This document shows, one piece after another, positions 36,263 to 45,407 of a DNA stretch of 64,000 bases. The notes beneath the pieces are model-generated. The model had not been told where the DNA came from. It did no database searches and was given only the letters and a program-made list of their open reading frames with translations. The translations under genes were made by a program, and so were the position numbers. The stretch's first letter is position 1; each line of letters begins with the position of its first letter. Origin of the DNA: Pseudoneobacillus rhizosphaerae (GTDB lineage Bacteria > Bacillota > Bacilli > Bacillales > Cytobacillaceae); the NCBI RefSeq assembly GCF_917563885.1, contig NZ_CAKJTG010000025.1, positions 1 through 64,000 of the forward strand, given 5' to 3'.

Positions 36263-36557
36263 GCTTCTGAATATTATCCGTGATATTTCAAAGTCGTAAT
36301 AATTGGAATTACACTAACAGTTTAAGATGGGAGCATCAGATAAACACCAAATCTGTTAAATAGACGGAAAAATTCCGCTTATTTAGTCAAAAGCATTGAA
36401 AATAGCTAAAATAGACGGAGATATTCCGCCTATTGACAGGTAAAACATGAAAATGGGGGATTTTGCTTGGCTTAAGCGGAAAAACTCCTCTTATTTAGCC
36501 CGAAACTTGCTCCATTCTGAAAATAGCCGGAAAAACTCCGCTTATTTCTTTCGCTTG
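36227..36557 (+). repeat. Dispersed intergenic repeat, copy C
   Basis: Closest relative of copy A: shares the upstream block (GTGCTTCTGAATATTATCCG), AGACGGAGATATTCCGCC, ACATGAAAATGGGGGATTTT and GCCCGAAACTTGCTCC. It has one fewer 51-nt unit than copy A. Confidence 0.9.
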
Positions 36558-36752
36558 TTACTAAATAAGAAGAAAAAGGCTTCTTTCTCAAGGATGCATC
36601 TATTTTGTGAACAAAAATCTGCCATTCCTATCAAATTTAATGACTGTTCTTTACAGCTGGTTTTGTCCTCAATAGTAATCAACAGAATTATCATAAGTCT
36701 TGAATAATTAAGTTAAATCTACATAACCTACAATTATTTAGGGGGCAACAAA

Positions 36753-37037
36753 ATGGGAACATGTGAGCTTTGCGGGCGAGAGAATGTTGAAACCACCATC
36801 CATCATCTACTGCCTAAAGAAATGGGTGGAACCTTCGGAGCTACGGCCACTCTTTGTATTCCTTGTCACAAACAAATCCATGCCCTTTACACTAATCATG
36901 AAATTGCTGCCCGACTAACGACCATCGACGATTTAAAAAGTGATAATCAACTATCCCGTTTTCTTAAGTGGATTCGTAAGCAACCTTCAACGAAAATAAT
37001 GAAAATTAAAAAGTCTAATGAACGAAAAAGAAAGTAA
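36753..37037 (+). CDS. HNH endonuclease-like protein
   Basis: 94 residues. CELCGRE near the start, TTIHHLLPKEMGGT (the HH of the HNH motif), LCIPCHKQIHALYTNHE with the second zinc CxxC and the final His. The C-terminal 25 residues are Lys-rich and probably bind DNA. Strong GGGGG site ahead of the ATG. Solitary; not in a phage or restriction context. Confidence 0.88.
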   Translation: MGTCELCGRENVETTIHHLLPKEMGGTFGATATLCIPCHKQIHALYTNHEIAARLTTIDDLKSDNQLSRFLKWIRKQPSTKIMKIKKSNERKRK

Positions 37038-37107
37038 GCGCGGATAACTACCACCTAGTGTAGCGAACATTCCAGCCACATCTTTGGAGTATGATTTTCG
37101 GTCCTCT

Positions 37108-37338
37108 TTAATATAAATTAAACGCAAATCCACAGGAACACCGCTGTTTTCCAAATAGCAAATGATATGAGGCGGGAAATTCTTGGTTGACCCGTTGAAC
37201 CTCTATCGCAAATTCTTCACTGTCATTTGGTACTCGTGAAAAAGAAGTAATAGGATTCGGGCTAATAAAAGGTTCAAAACAACATGTAGAGGTATCAGGG
37301 GAATTTGATTCTGATTCAGCTATTTCTCTCATGGTCAT
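37108..37338 (-). CDS. Hypothetical protein (76 aa, cysteine-containing)
   Basis: An open frame MTMREIAESESNSPDTSTCC then RVPNDSEEFAIEVQRVNQEF and HLLFGKQRCSCGFAFNLY. AGGTGG precedes the ATG. The RVNQEFPxxYHLLFGKxRCSCGF stretch looks like genuine protein and may be the end of a conserved family, but I do not recognise it. Could be a remnant of a longer gene. Confidence 0.45.
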   Translation of the reverse strand: MTMREIAESESNSPDTSTCCFEPFISPNPITSFSRVPNDSEEFAIEVQRVNQEFPASYHLLFGKQRCSCGFAFNLY

Positions 37339-37448
37339 ACCACCTATAAATTAATTTCAAGGATTGTATGATAATTTGATTTCATTTGGAACCCTTCTAG
37401 TATACATGGGTCAAGGGGTAACTGAACTATACCCCTCTGTCCCATCCA

Positions 37449-38528
37449 CTACATCCTAGGAATCCATCCTATTTCTCCGGAAAACTTTTTAACGAGGATA
37501 TACCCTTCACATTCATTATCTACAATCAAGACTTTTTCGCCCTGGGTTACGGATAAGAATGTTGTGCTAAGGTCATCTTTGCAGCGGACATTTTCTTCTT
37601 CCATTACTAGGTATTCATTTTTAATCCATTGTTGGATTCCTAGTTTCGTATTTTCACAGAGGGTGAAGTAGTCATCTCTACTAATCACTTTCATATCGTA
37701 ATTAGGATATGTAACTGTACCAACTCTTCCAGTTAGATCTTGATGGTCTTTTGGTATGACCATTTCCACTGTCAATTCGTCTACATAGGTAAAGGTATAC
37801 GTACCATTTTCAAAAATTAGAGCATTTAGTTGCCCGTCTTGTTTAATCTGATTTCCCCCATCAATGGAAATAATTTTTTTATGTAGGTCAATGATTGGAT
37901 TGTTGGAACTCACTTGCGCTGAGCGATAATTAACAACTGGCCAGTGGCCAACAATTACCGGTTTAGTGGCATGGTGATTTTTTTCTAAAAACTCTTGACC
38001 ATATAAAGCATATTTTTCATCAGTGTCCTGCCAATTTTGAATGTCCTCCACTCCAGCGTGAATGACGATAAAATCCTCTGTTTCATAAGCAACCGGAAGT
38101 GATTCTAACCAGTTTAATACCTCTTGAAAGTTTTCTCGATAAAAACTACCTAACTCTTGTAAATTGTCAAAATCATCAATTGATTTTTGATACTTGTTTA
38201 GCATTTCATTTAAAATGGAGTTCTTTCTTTGCTTGATATAAGGAATAATCCCTTCAACTCCATTAAATACATAACGAAACACGACATCACAATTTCCTTT
38301 TGTTATGTAAATACGATTGGATTGCTCTGACATATTACGCACATACTCAACTACCTCAAGACTATTTGGCCCCTTTTCACAAAGGTCACCATCGATAAAC
38401 AAATAATCGTCCTCTGTATAATTTACTTTCTTTAATAATTTCTTAAACAAAGATAAATGAGCATGGATATCTGAAACGACAATTACACGTTTCGACTTAT
38501 CTAGCTGCAATTTTCGTATATTAATCAT
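37449..38528 (-). CDS. Metallophosphoesterase with C-terminal SH3-like region
   Basis: 359 residues. The PPP/calcineurin fold is clear: VVSDIHAHLSLFKKLL (DxH), FIDGDLCEKGPNS (GDxxxxG), TKGNCD (GNxx), VIHAGVED and VGHWPV. After about residue 225 a metal His-free part follows, with VLIVDNECEGYILVKKFSGEIGWIPRM resembling an SH3 domain at the very end. Probably a Ser/Thr protein phosphatase or nucleotide phosphoesterase. Head-to-tail with a glycosyltransferase gene, 61 nt apart. Confidence 0.85.
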   Translation of the reverse strand: MINIRKLQLDKSKRVIVVSDIHAHLSLFKKLLKKVNYTEDDYLFIDGDLCEKGPNSLEVVEYVRNMSEQSNRIYITKGNCDVVFRYVFNGVEGIIPYIKQRKNSILNEMLNKYQKSIDDFDNLQELGSFYRENFQEVLNWLESLPVAYETEDFIVIHAGVEDIQNWQDTDEKYALYGQEFLEKNHHATKPVIVGHWPVVNYRSAQVSSNNPIIDLHKKIISIDGGNQIKQDGQLNALIFENGTYTFTYVDELTVEMVIPKDHQDLTGRVGTVTYPNYDMKVISRDDYFTLCENTKLGIQQWIKNEYLVMEEENVRCKDDLSTTFLSVTQGEKVLIVDNECEGYILVKKFSGEIGWIPRM

Positions 38529-38589
38529 TATTATCTCCTGAATAGTTAATTAATTTGAATTATATTATACTCTTTCCATCCCTGCTGCG

Positions 38590-39735
38590 CTATTGATGCT
38601 GTTTTCCCCTTAACTCTTTCAATGAGTAGAAGGTACCTCTCCACTCTATGCCGCCTTTGATATAGGTTAAGGCTACAGCCCGAATGGTTGAGTAAAGGAA
38701 AATGGTTGTCGTGATTGGGTAAACAACCAGTTTCCACAGAGAATAACTGCTCATTTTTACAATGGTTACTCCATATAAGGCTAGAAAAATTATTAGGAAG
38801 ATAGCACTCAATAGTTGAACCGCGTAGTCTGTCGAAAATAGAGTAAAAATCGGCAAAAAATGAGAGATAAGAATAGTGGTTATCGCAAACACCGTGACAG
38901 CAAGAGAATAGTTGAACCCAGCAAAGGTATTTTTCTCTAAACCTTTAATTGCCTCCTTTAAAGAAGGATACCATTCCACCCATAGTTGATTAACTCCCGA
39001 GAGAAAACGCTGTTTGTAACCGTTTTGTTTTATGACTTGTCCTAGCTTTAAATCATCATCGGGGCGGTTTTTAATCCCTTCATGTGTTCCAATTTGCTCG
39101 TAAACATCCCTTTTGATAAGATTAAATGCTCCGATTCCCATACCACCTTTTCTTGAATGGTCATGGTTAGCGGTCCATGGCCGTTTGAACACACTAAATC
39201 CATAAAGAAAATAGCTGATAAATGCTTGAAGCCAGAATCCTTTAGCCTGAAGGTCGGGAGCAATGGTCACATGATCCACCGTTTGAGCCTTCATATAGGT
39301 AAGAGCCTTACTAATAGTGTCTTTTTCGAAGTGAATGTCGGCATCGGCAAATAATAAAAACGACCCGGAAGCCACTTGATACCCTTTGTATAGGGCATGG
39401 TTCTTTCCAAGCCAACCACTTGGTAATGTTTCAATATGTATCGGAACCATTCGTTCATGTCGCCTTGCTAACTTGTTGATTATCAAGCCGGTTGCATCTG
39501 TGGAACGATCGTTTACCACAATCAATTCTAGCTCGCTATGAGTTTGGTTCAGTAGTGATAACATCGTCATCTCTACCGACTTTTCCTCATTCCTCGCTGC
39601 TATAATAACCGAGACTTTCTCATCATTTGCTAGGGGTTCGACAGCAGATAATGGTAGAACAGTTTGAATTCCTCTCCATGTATCAAGAAAAATGATTATT
39701 CCAATGATCATCATGATACTTAATATCCAAATCAT
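38590..39735 (-). CDS. Family 2 glycosyltransferase, membrane (CrtQ-like)
   Basis: 381 residues. One N-terminal helix, then the GT-A domain: VSVIIAARNEEKSVEMTMLS, VVNDRSTDAT, LFADADIHF (DxD), and the acceptor motif NRPDDDLKLGQ; three or four C-terminal helices close it. The layout is like that of staphylococcal CrtQ and other transferases acting on lipids, but carotenoid genes are absent here. Substrate unknown. Confidence 0.87.
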   Translation of the reverse strand: MIWILSIMMIIGIIIFLDTWRGIQTVLPLSAVEPLANDEKVSVIIAARNEEKSVEMTMLSLLNQTHSELELIVVNDRSTDATGLIINKLARRHERMVPIHIETLPSGWLGKNHALYKGYQVASGSFLLFADADIHFEKDTISKALTYMKAQTVDHVTIAPDLQAKGFWLQAFISYFLYGFSVFKRPWTANHDHSRKGGMGIGAFNLIKRDVYEQIGTHEGIKNRPDDDLKLGQVIKQNGYKQRFLSGVNQLWVEWYPSLKEAIKGLEKNTFAGFNYSLAVTVFAITTILISHFLPIFTLFSTDYAVQLLSAIFLIIFLALYGVTIVKMSSYSLWKLVVYPITTTIFLYSTIRAVALTYIKGGIEWRGTFYSLKELRGKQHQ

Positions 39736-39951
39736 GTCTACGCCCTCCTATCATCGATTCCGGGTTCTTACTTTATATTACCACAAAAAAAAAGCGGCCC
39801 ACCCTAAATGGCAAATGGCCATTCAGTTAACCGCCCTACAATCCCTAAACATGCACCCAAAAAATTTCTTCTTTGTGCAATGGTGGTAGTTTTAACTGCT
39901 AAAATCATCAAAGAATCATCGGTCACCTACCTCAAGCATCTTTAAGGTGAT

Positions 39952-40608
39952 TTAATATTTAAAAACACCAAGTCTCGTCCAGTGACGAGTAGCGTTTTCA
40001 ACTCTTACGGGATAACCGAAGGCATTCGTTAACTTGTCTAATAAATCCTGACTAAAACTCAATGTCGCTCCTGGTGGTTGAGTGATTGGACCGGGTTGTA
40101 TGTGCTCAATGAAAATTGACCCAAATTTATTTTCAGTTTCATCTGTTTCCGTCCAAACCCCCCACCCCTTCTCAGGGCGAATGATATAAGGAGATATCAG
40201 ATTAGTAAGCTGTTCTTGTGTTAATTTATTCATTGGATTAGATGGAGGATGTTCTGCCATTTGCGTTTTCACTGCCATCATACACTCCTTTAATGATTGT
40301 TGACAGGCTGCTAGCTGGTTTCGTAGTTGATAATAATCCGTTGTCACCGTCAGAGTTTGCTTTTCATCATCCCAATTTACTACCGCACCCACTTTTGAAA
40401 ACTGTGCAATAGGTACATAAACATACGGGTACTCGGCACCCACAGGTTGGTAATTTAATGCTTGATACGGCAATTTATTGATATCCTGGTAATTAACATA
40501 AATTGGCCGATCAATCGTATAGGCTGTAACAGGCTTGTATTGCCGGTAATCATAGCCTACTTGAGATTGATAGCCGTTTCTTTGCTGGAAATTCGGTAAA
40601 TAATACAT
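39952..40608 (-). CDS. Protein with copper-amine-oxidase-N-like domain
   Basis: 218 residues. The tyrosine/glutamine-rich beginning (MYYLPNFQQRNGYQSQVGYD) has no signal peptide. PYVYVPIAQFSKVGAVVNWDDEKQTLTVTTDYYQ (residues about 65-98, read in parts) is a typical stalk-type Cu-amine-oxidase-N beta module. The second half (LTQEQLTNLISPYII..EKGWGVWTETD) is of unknown type. Possibly a spore surface protein, an inference from composition only. Confidence 0.7.
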   Translation of the reverse strand: MYYLPNFQQRNGYQSQVGYDYRQYKPVTAYTIDRPIYVNYQDINKLPYQALNYQPVGAEYPYVYVPIAQFSKVGAVVNWDDEKQTLTVTTDYYQLRNQLAACQQSLKECMMAVKTQMAEHPPSNPMNKLTQEQLTNLISPYIIRPEKGWGVWTETDETENKFGSIFIEHIQPGPITQPPGATLSFSQDLLDKLTNAFGYPVRVENATRHWTRLGVFKY

Positions 40609-40785
40609 TGCAGAAACTCCTTATCATAATTGATGTTAATGGCAATACAATGTATTCACTGAATGAAATTCGGTTACTGCTGATCAAAACCATAGTACTA
40701 GACTTCCATTTTATATCCTTCATCCTTTTTTTCATCTCTTACTACTCACTGCTTATATGTATCTACTAGTAATTCATTTACCAAA

Positions 40786-40798
40786 ACGAAGTTCGTTT
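40786..40798. promoter_or_regulatory. Perfect palindrome AACGAAGTTCGTT
   Basis: Six-base arms around a central G, between the divergent genes at 40608 and 40881. It could be an operator for either gene; a TATAAT for bdbD lies at 40830-40835. Confidence 0.3.
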
Positions 40799-40880
40799 AT
40801 TCTTCACACATACTAGAATCATTAACATGTATAATATACTTGATAATATTTATAACTAAAAAACTACGTTGAGGTGGACC

Positions 40881-41564
40881 ATGTCTAAAAAAGCTAGTAA
40901 TCCTATGAAACTAATTGTATCGGTTACAATTGTCGTATTTATTTTACTAACTGCTATTATTGTTTTAACAAACAATAAAAACAAAGAAAGTGGTGATGTC
41001 ACATTAACGAAGCAGGTACCAATTGAAAACCAACCAACAATAGGTGATACTACCTCTCCAGTCTCTGTTGTAGAATTTGGAGACTATAAATGCCCTGCTT
41101 GTAAACAATGGAGTGCATACATTTTTCCACAGCTTAAGGAAGACTATATCGATACAGGCAAAATCAGCTTTACATACATTAATGTACTCTTTCACGGAGA
41201 TGAGTCGGTGCTAGGCTCTCTAGCAGGAGAAGCGATTTGGAATCAAGATCCTGAAGCATTTTGGGACTTTAGTAAAGCGCTTTATCAAGCACAACCAGAA
41301 AATCAAAGTCATGATGAACCTTGGTTAACCTTTGAAAAGGTAATGGAAGTGGCCCAAAATTCGGTCCCGAAACTAAACCTAGAGAAGCTCGAACAAGATC
41401 TAACTAACAAGACTTATGAAGATGATGTTCTTATTGATGATAAGCTAGTATCAGAATTCAAAGTGGAATTAACTCCTAGTATTGTCATTAATGGAACGAT
41501 GGTTGAAGATCCCTATGACTATGAATATATAAAAGAACTCATTGAAAGGGGCTTGGAAAAATAA
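40881..41564 (+). CDS. bdbD: DsbA-family thiol-disulfide oxidoreductase BdbD
   Basis: 227 residues. One N-terminal membrane anchor (LIVSVTIVVFILLTAIIVL), then a thioredoxin fold with active site GDYKCPACKQW (CPAC) at about residue 72-81 and the cis-Pro segment VELTPSIVING. It oxidises extracytoplasmic proteins and is reoxidised by the membrane partner BdbC, encoded directly downstream. ATG at 40881 follows GAGGTGG by 5 nt. Confidence 0.92.
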   Translation: MSKKASNPMKLIVSVTIVVFILLTAIIVLTNNKNKESGDVTLTKQVPIENQPTIGDTTSPVSVVEFGDYKCPACKQWSAYIFPQLKEDYIDTGKISFTYINVLFHGDESVLGSLAGEAIWNQDPEAFWDFSKALYQAQPENQSHDEPWLTFEKVMEVAQNSVPKLNLEKLEQDLTNKTYEDDVLIDDKLVSEFKVELTPSIVINGTMVEDPYDYEYIKELIERGLEK

Positions 41565-41981
41565 ATGTCCCTCAATCGGTCCTCTTTATTCCTATACTTT
41601 GCATGGCTTGTAGCCGTTATTGCCACATTAGGAAGCTTGTATTTCAGTGAAATTCGCCTATTTCAGCCTTGCGTACTTTGCTGGTATCAGCGGATTGCGA
41701 TGTATCCATTATCATTAATTTTAGGAATTGCTGCATTTACAGGTGAGATCAAAATCACAAAATATGTATTACCGATTTCGATTATTGGCGGATTGATCTC
41801 TCTATACCATTATTTACTTGAAAAGGTTCCAGGATTCGCAACCATCAAGCCTTGCTCACAAGGTATACCATGTGATGTGGCTTGGATCAACTGGTTCGGT
41901 TTTATTACGATTCCATTTCTTGCTTTGACAGCGTTTGTTCTGATTACTGTGTTTTTACTAATCGGAAGAAACAGTAAATAA
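41565..41981 (+). CDS. bdbC: Disulfide bond formation protein B family, BdbC
   Basis: 138 residues with four helices. First cysteine pair CVLCWYQRIAMYP (residues 36-39), second pair in CSQGIPCDVAW (about 97-103), both needed for quinone-linked reoxidation of the DsbA partner. The start codon immediately follows the bdbD stop (TAAATG), so the two are coupled. Confidence 0.94.
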   Translation: MSLNRSSLFLYFAWLVAVIATLGSLYFSEIRLFQPCVLCWYQRIAMYPLSLILGIAAFTGEIKITKYVLPISIIGGLISLYHYLLEKVPGFATIKPCSQGIPCDVAWINWFGFITIPFLALTAFVLITVFLLIGRNSK

Positions 41982-42037
41982 TATTTATGCAGGGTTGTAT
42001 TTGATCATTTAAATAGAGCCACCGTGTCGAATAGCAA

Positions 42038-42082
42038 ACAAGCCCAAAATACACAGTTTTGAATCGTATATTTTGGGCTTGT
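42038..42082 (+). terminator. Hairpin after bdbC
   Basis: ACAAGCCCAAAATA (42038-42051) pairs with TATTTTGGGCTTGT (42069-42082). No clear U-tract follows, so termination may be weak. Confidence 0.6.
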
Positions 42083-42247
42083 AAAAGTATTCCTCATTTG
42101 ATAAAATCCACCATTATTGCATTAAACACATATCCTCCATAGGCACCAATACAGTCATATAGTTATTTACCCACATAAAGTAATACATATAAATTTTTGT
42201 TTTCCTGGGATTCAAACACATTGACTATAAATATAGGAGGATTATAT

Positions 42248-42745
42248 ATGTCCGTTTTTAATCCACAAAAATTATCCGTAAAACTTATTCCACCTACCAC
42301 TTTCTCTCAACCAGTTGAAGGAAGGAAATATACTCTCACACATTCAGATATTACAGCTGAATTATTTTTAGATATTGGATATGTGTACAACTATAAATCC
42401 ATTGACCCCAAAATGCGTGATGAAGTATTAGCAACATGGAAAAAAGATTCACATGGTCGTTTATATTTAGTAGGAAAAGCGTATGTAGATGGTGGGGAGT
42501 TCAGTCAAAAAGTCGCAGACACTCGTTTTAAAATATTCACAAAAGAAATGGCTACTGCACTTAATGGAATTGTCTATGGTGACCGTCCTTTTTATGTACA
42601 CTATCCATTCCTCGTCGATGCGCCCATCTTTATCCATTACTTATCCACTTATCCGCAATATAGGCAGGTTGCTTTTTATGGTACACCACGCCAATATTTG
42701 AACCATTCAATCAAACAACCCGACTTTCCTCACCACCAAACTTAA
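42248..42745 (+). CDS. Staygreen (SGR) family protein
   Basis: 165 residues. FNPQKLSVKLIPPTT, RKYTLTHSDITAELFLDIG, RDEVLATWKKD, YVDGGEFSQKVADTRFKIFTKEM and the terminal VAFYGTPRQY follow the whole plant SGR/bacterial SGR-homologue pattern, including the THSDIT segment with conserved His and Asp. Plant SGR and some bacterial homologues remove Mg from chlorophyll a. This organism is presumably non-photosynthetic, so the native substrate is unknown. RBS AGGAGG stands 9 nt ahead of the ATG. Solitary gene. Confidence 0.88.
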   Translation: MSVFNPQKLSVKLIPPTTFSQPVEGRKYTLTHSDITAELFLDIGYVYNYKSIDPKMRDEVLATWKKDSHGRLYLVGKAYVDGGEFSQKVADTRFKIFTKEMATALNGIVYGDRPFYVHYPFLVDAPIFIHYLSTYPQYRQVAFYGTPRQYLNHSIKQPDFPHHQT

Positions 42746-42832
42746 CCCAATCCATGTCCCTTCAATTCCAACCGTGTACTAATTTAGAGTTTTTGGTATC
42801 GCTTAAAGAGATAGTTATAAAAACAGAAAACA

Positions 42833-42882
42833 GGGACGTATCTTCTGCTCCCCATTAGTGTAAGAAGCTCGTGATACGTCCC
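42833..42882. terminator. Hairpin downstream of proC
   Basis: GGGACGTATC (42833-42842) pairs with GATACGTCCC (42873-42882) with a further inner TTCT/AGAA pairing. Lies between convergent genes; no strong T-tract. Confidence 0.55.
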
Positions 42883-42910
42883 ATGCATGATGAAAGAAAG
42901 AAACTTGTTC

Positions 42911-43723
42911 TCAGTTTTTCTTTGATAATTGTTTGGTTTTTTTTGTACACTCGTCCATTGCTGTTAAAATAGCTGAACGAAACTTTCCTTGTTCAAGCGC
43001 GGCAACGGCTTCGATGGTTGCCCCACCAGGCGTACAAACATCATCCTTTAATTCCCCTGGGTGTCTTTCGGTTTCAAGAACCATCTTTGCGGCTCCCAAA
43101 ACAGCCTGTGCCGCAAGTTTATAGGCTTGCTTTCTTGGTATCCCTTGTTTTACTCCCCCATCAGCTAATGCTTCAATAAACAAATATACATAAGCAGGTG
43201 AGGAAGCGCTAATGGCAGGAATAGAATCCATCAACTCTTCAACTATTACTTCCGTTCTTCCAAAGCTATTAAAGAGGAGCAGCACTTTTTCCAAGTCATC
43301 TTGGTTCACTTGTTGATTATGGCAAATTGCACTCATTCCTTCTCCAACCAAGGAAGGTGTATTCGGCATCGCTCTTATTACCTTCATTTTTGTTTGAAAG
43401 AAGCTTTCTATGTATTCTAGACTGATTCCTGCGGCTATTGTAATCATCACTTTTTGTTCATCCACTTCCTCTGCTATTTCATTTAAAATAGCATTATGGA
43501 TGTTAGGTTTTATTGCTAAAATCAAAATATCTGCATGTTTAGCAACTTCTATATTATTTCTAGATACTAAAATAGCATATTTCTCTTTAACAGAGCGTAA
43601 AGTTTCGTCCGTTACCGCACTTGCCATAATCGCCCCTGGTTGTACAATCTTAGACTTTATCATACCTTCAATCATAGCTTGAGCCATTTTTCCACAGCCA
43701 ATAAATCCAACTTTCTGATCCAT
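42911..43723 (-). CDS. proC: Pyrroline-5-carboxylate reductase
   Basis: 270 residues. NADPH motif VGFIGCGKMAQAMIEGM (residues 5-21), KPNIHNAIL, RAMPNTPSLVGEGMSA, and the signature GGVKQGIPRKQAYKLAAQAVLGAAKM and PGGATIEA near the end. It catalyses the last step of proline synthesis. ATG at 43723 is 8 nt from GGGAAGG; the GTG at 43732 overlaps it. B. subtilis has several paralogues (ProG, ProH, ProI); I cannot tell which this is. Confidence 0.94.
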   Translation of the reverse strand: MDQKVGFIGCGKMAQAMIEGMIKSKIVQPGAIMASAVTDETLRSVKEKYAILVSRNNIEVAKHADILILAIKPNIHNAILNEIAEEVDEQKVMITIAAGISLEYIESFFQTKMKVIRAMPNTPSLVGEGMSAICHNQQVNQDDLEKVLLLFNSFGRTEVIVEELMDSIPAISASSPAYVYLFIEALADGGVKQGIPRKQAYKLAAQAVLGAAKMVLETERHPGELKDDVCTPGGATIEAVAALEQGKFRSAILTAMDECTKKTKQLSKKN

Positions 43724-44020
43724 AACATTCACCTTCCCTTTATCAAAACCTTTTCCTTCACAGCCACATTCCCATAATATTTGCTATCCGTGGATCTGTC
43801 ATACCAAATTACATATCCCCTTATTATATCTCCTTCAAGCTAATAGTAGAAATTTCATCCCCCTTAACAATCTTTACAATAAATGGAGGTTTTTCGGTGG
43901 ACTTGTATGTTCTATATTAACTTGTGACATCGATTATCTAATGTCGTCAATCGAGGAAAATATGAATACAAAGATATAACAGTAAATTGACATCAGAAAA
44001 GGTATACGAATCTGAGATAT

Positions 44021-44225
44021 AAAAAATAAGCGGAGATTTTCCGGTTAAACTGCGTAATAGAACATGGTTCCGGGGATATAAGCGGAGGTTTTCCGATCAA
44101 GCAATGCAAAATGCCCCATTTTGACGTTTTTTGAGTAAATAGTCGGAATCCTTCCGTCTATTTAAGCTATTTTCAGTGCTATTTCGTAATTAAGGGAAAT
44201 TTCTCCGCTTATTTATCGAAACCAT
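44021..44225 (-). repeat. Dispersed intergenic repeat, copy D (inverted)
   Basis: The complement of this segment reads AAATAGACGGAAGGATTCCG, then AAAATGGGGCATTTTG, CGGAAAACCTCCGCTTAT and CCGGAAAATCTCCGCTTATT, in the same order as copies A-C. It is therefore the same element in opposite orientation, with more divergence. Confidence 0.85.
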
Positions 44226-44284
44226 GCTCATTTCCTCATCCCTTGATGGTTCACTCATTATTAAAATTTATGGGTGTCAAAAAT

Positions 44285-44320
44285 GGCGTGCCAAATCTGT
44301 TGTCAGATTGCACGCCTTTT
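44285..44320 (+). terminator. Terminator-like hairpin
   Basis: GGCGTGC..AATCTG pairs with CAGATT..GCACGCC with two unpaired bases, followed by TTTTTC. No plus-strand gene precedes it closely. Confidence 0.55.
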
Positions 44321-44427
44321 TCATTGCCATTTATAAGATATGCGCCTCAAAACGGAACGGTTTATTACTAAACTTAGTTGTCAAAAAATAACTTGCTACC
44401 ATCATTTCCATCGGAAGATTCAATTGG

Positions 44428-45183
44428 TTATCTAAATGGTTCTGTAGATGCAGTTCCATGATTCTCTAAGGCTACAAAACTCTCAATTTGCAGCATAGCG
44501 GTAAGTACGTAGATGAAGGCTTCATGCATAGGAGAAGTTTTTAAGTGCTTGTCGTAGTAGTATTGTAAGTGGTTAGCTATTTCTTGCCTTGCCCCAAAAT
44601 CAAAATGATAGAAATCAATAATTGGGAAAAAGGATCCGCCGCCTAAAGGGATTAATGTGCCAAAGGTTATTTCTCCTTGGTTAGTTGGGGGTGCAAGTGG
44701 ATCACATACAATGATTTCTACAGTTTCTTCAGTTAATAGATCAATGGCAATCAAGACTCTTTCATTAAATTTATAGCCTATAAAGTAAAATCTAGATACT
44801 GCCTTATCACATTCCCTAAGCCAAGAAATGAGAATTGGTTTTTTTCTCAGCGATTGATAGTTTTCAGCTATATAATCCTCTATAATACTTGTCCCCTTAT
44901 TTTGGTTAGATTCATAAAAAAGCCGCCACCAAAATAAGTTTTGCATCAAACCATTCCATTTTTCTTCCCTCACATGAAGATCAGCCACGATTTCCTCCAG
45001 AATGGAGATGTTTTCTTCATAATACAGATCCAGCGCATAAATCATGAAATCTCTAAATACCTCACCTACCATTTCATCTCTAAGTTCCTCAGAAACTGGA
45101 TAGTCCAAACGAAATATTTTTGAGTTTGTGGCCGTCTGTACAAAATCAATTACGTTTTCATCAGTTCCATTTCTTTTAATCAA
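44428..45183 (-). CDS. Hypothetical protein (about 251 aa)
   Basis: Rich in aromatic and acidic residues (EVFRDFMIYALDLYYEENIS, NLFWWRLFYESNQNKG), with FTFGTLIPLGGGSFFPIIDFYH-like beta segment near residue 190 (read GEITFGTLIPLGGGSFFP). No membrane helix, no known motif. A TTG at 45183 behind AAGGGGGA is the likely start; the GTG at 45210 precedes the RBS. I do not recognise the family. Confidence 0.7.
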   Translation of the reverse strand: MIKRNGTDENVIDFVQTATNSKIFRLDYPVSEELRDEMVGEVFRDFMIYALDLYYEENISILEEIVADLHVREEKWNGLMQNLFWWRLFYESNQNKGTSIIEDYIAENYQSLRKKPILISWLRECDKAVSRFYFIGYKFNERVLIAIDLLTEETVEIIVCDPLAPPTNQGEITFGTLIPLGGGSFFPIIDFYHFDFGARQEIANHLQYYYDKHLKTSPMHEAFIYVLTAMLQIESFVALENHGTASTEPFR

Positions 45184-45407
45184 AACAGTCTCCCCCTTCT
45201 GTAACCTCACAAATCATTTTGAGATGGGTCATACGAGAATACGTTACCATAAAACGTATATGTATAGACGCAAATGGAAAGGGGGGTTTTTACAAAATTG
45301 TTACAGTTTGCTAAAACACCTGTTTATAGGAACTGCCCACTTGTCCTAGAACTTATATGATTAACTAATATTTTCCATGCCCGCTAAGAGTATTTCTCTT
45401 TCACGTA

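Larger units (their letters stand above)
36204..36752. other. 549-nt gene-free region
   Basis: Occupied by a hairpin after mmpL and repeat copy C (36227-36557). The last 200 nt hold nothing I recognise before the HNH gene's RBS. The plus frame at 36447-36707 is a translation of the repeat. Confidence 0.75.
43724..44427. other. 704-nt gene-free region
   Basis: Contains repeat copy D (44021-44225) and a terminator at 44285-44320. The first 290 nt carry nothing I can identify. Confidence 0.75.

Noticed and set aside
36447-36707. Open frame of 86 codons
   Set aside because: Its first half is repeat C; the rest is compositionally unlike the coding genes here.
42038-42082. Riboswitch or small RNA after bdbC
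   Set aside because: A single hairpin without further conserved structure; best read as a terminator-like stem.
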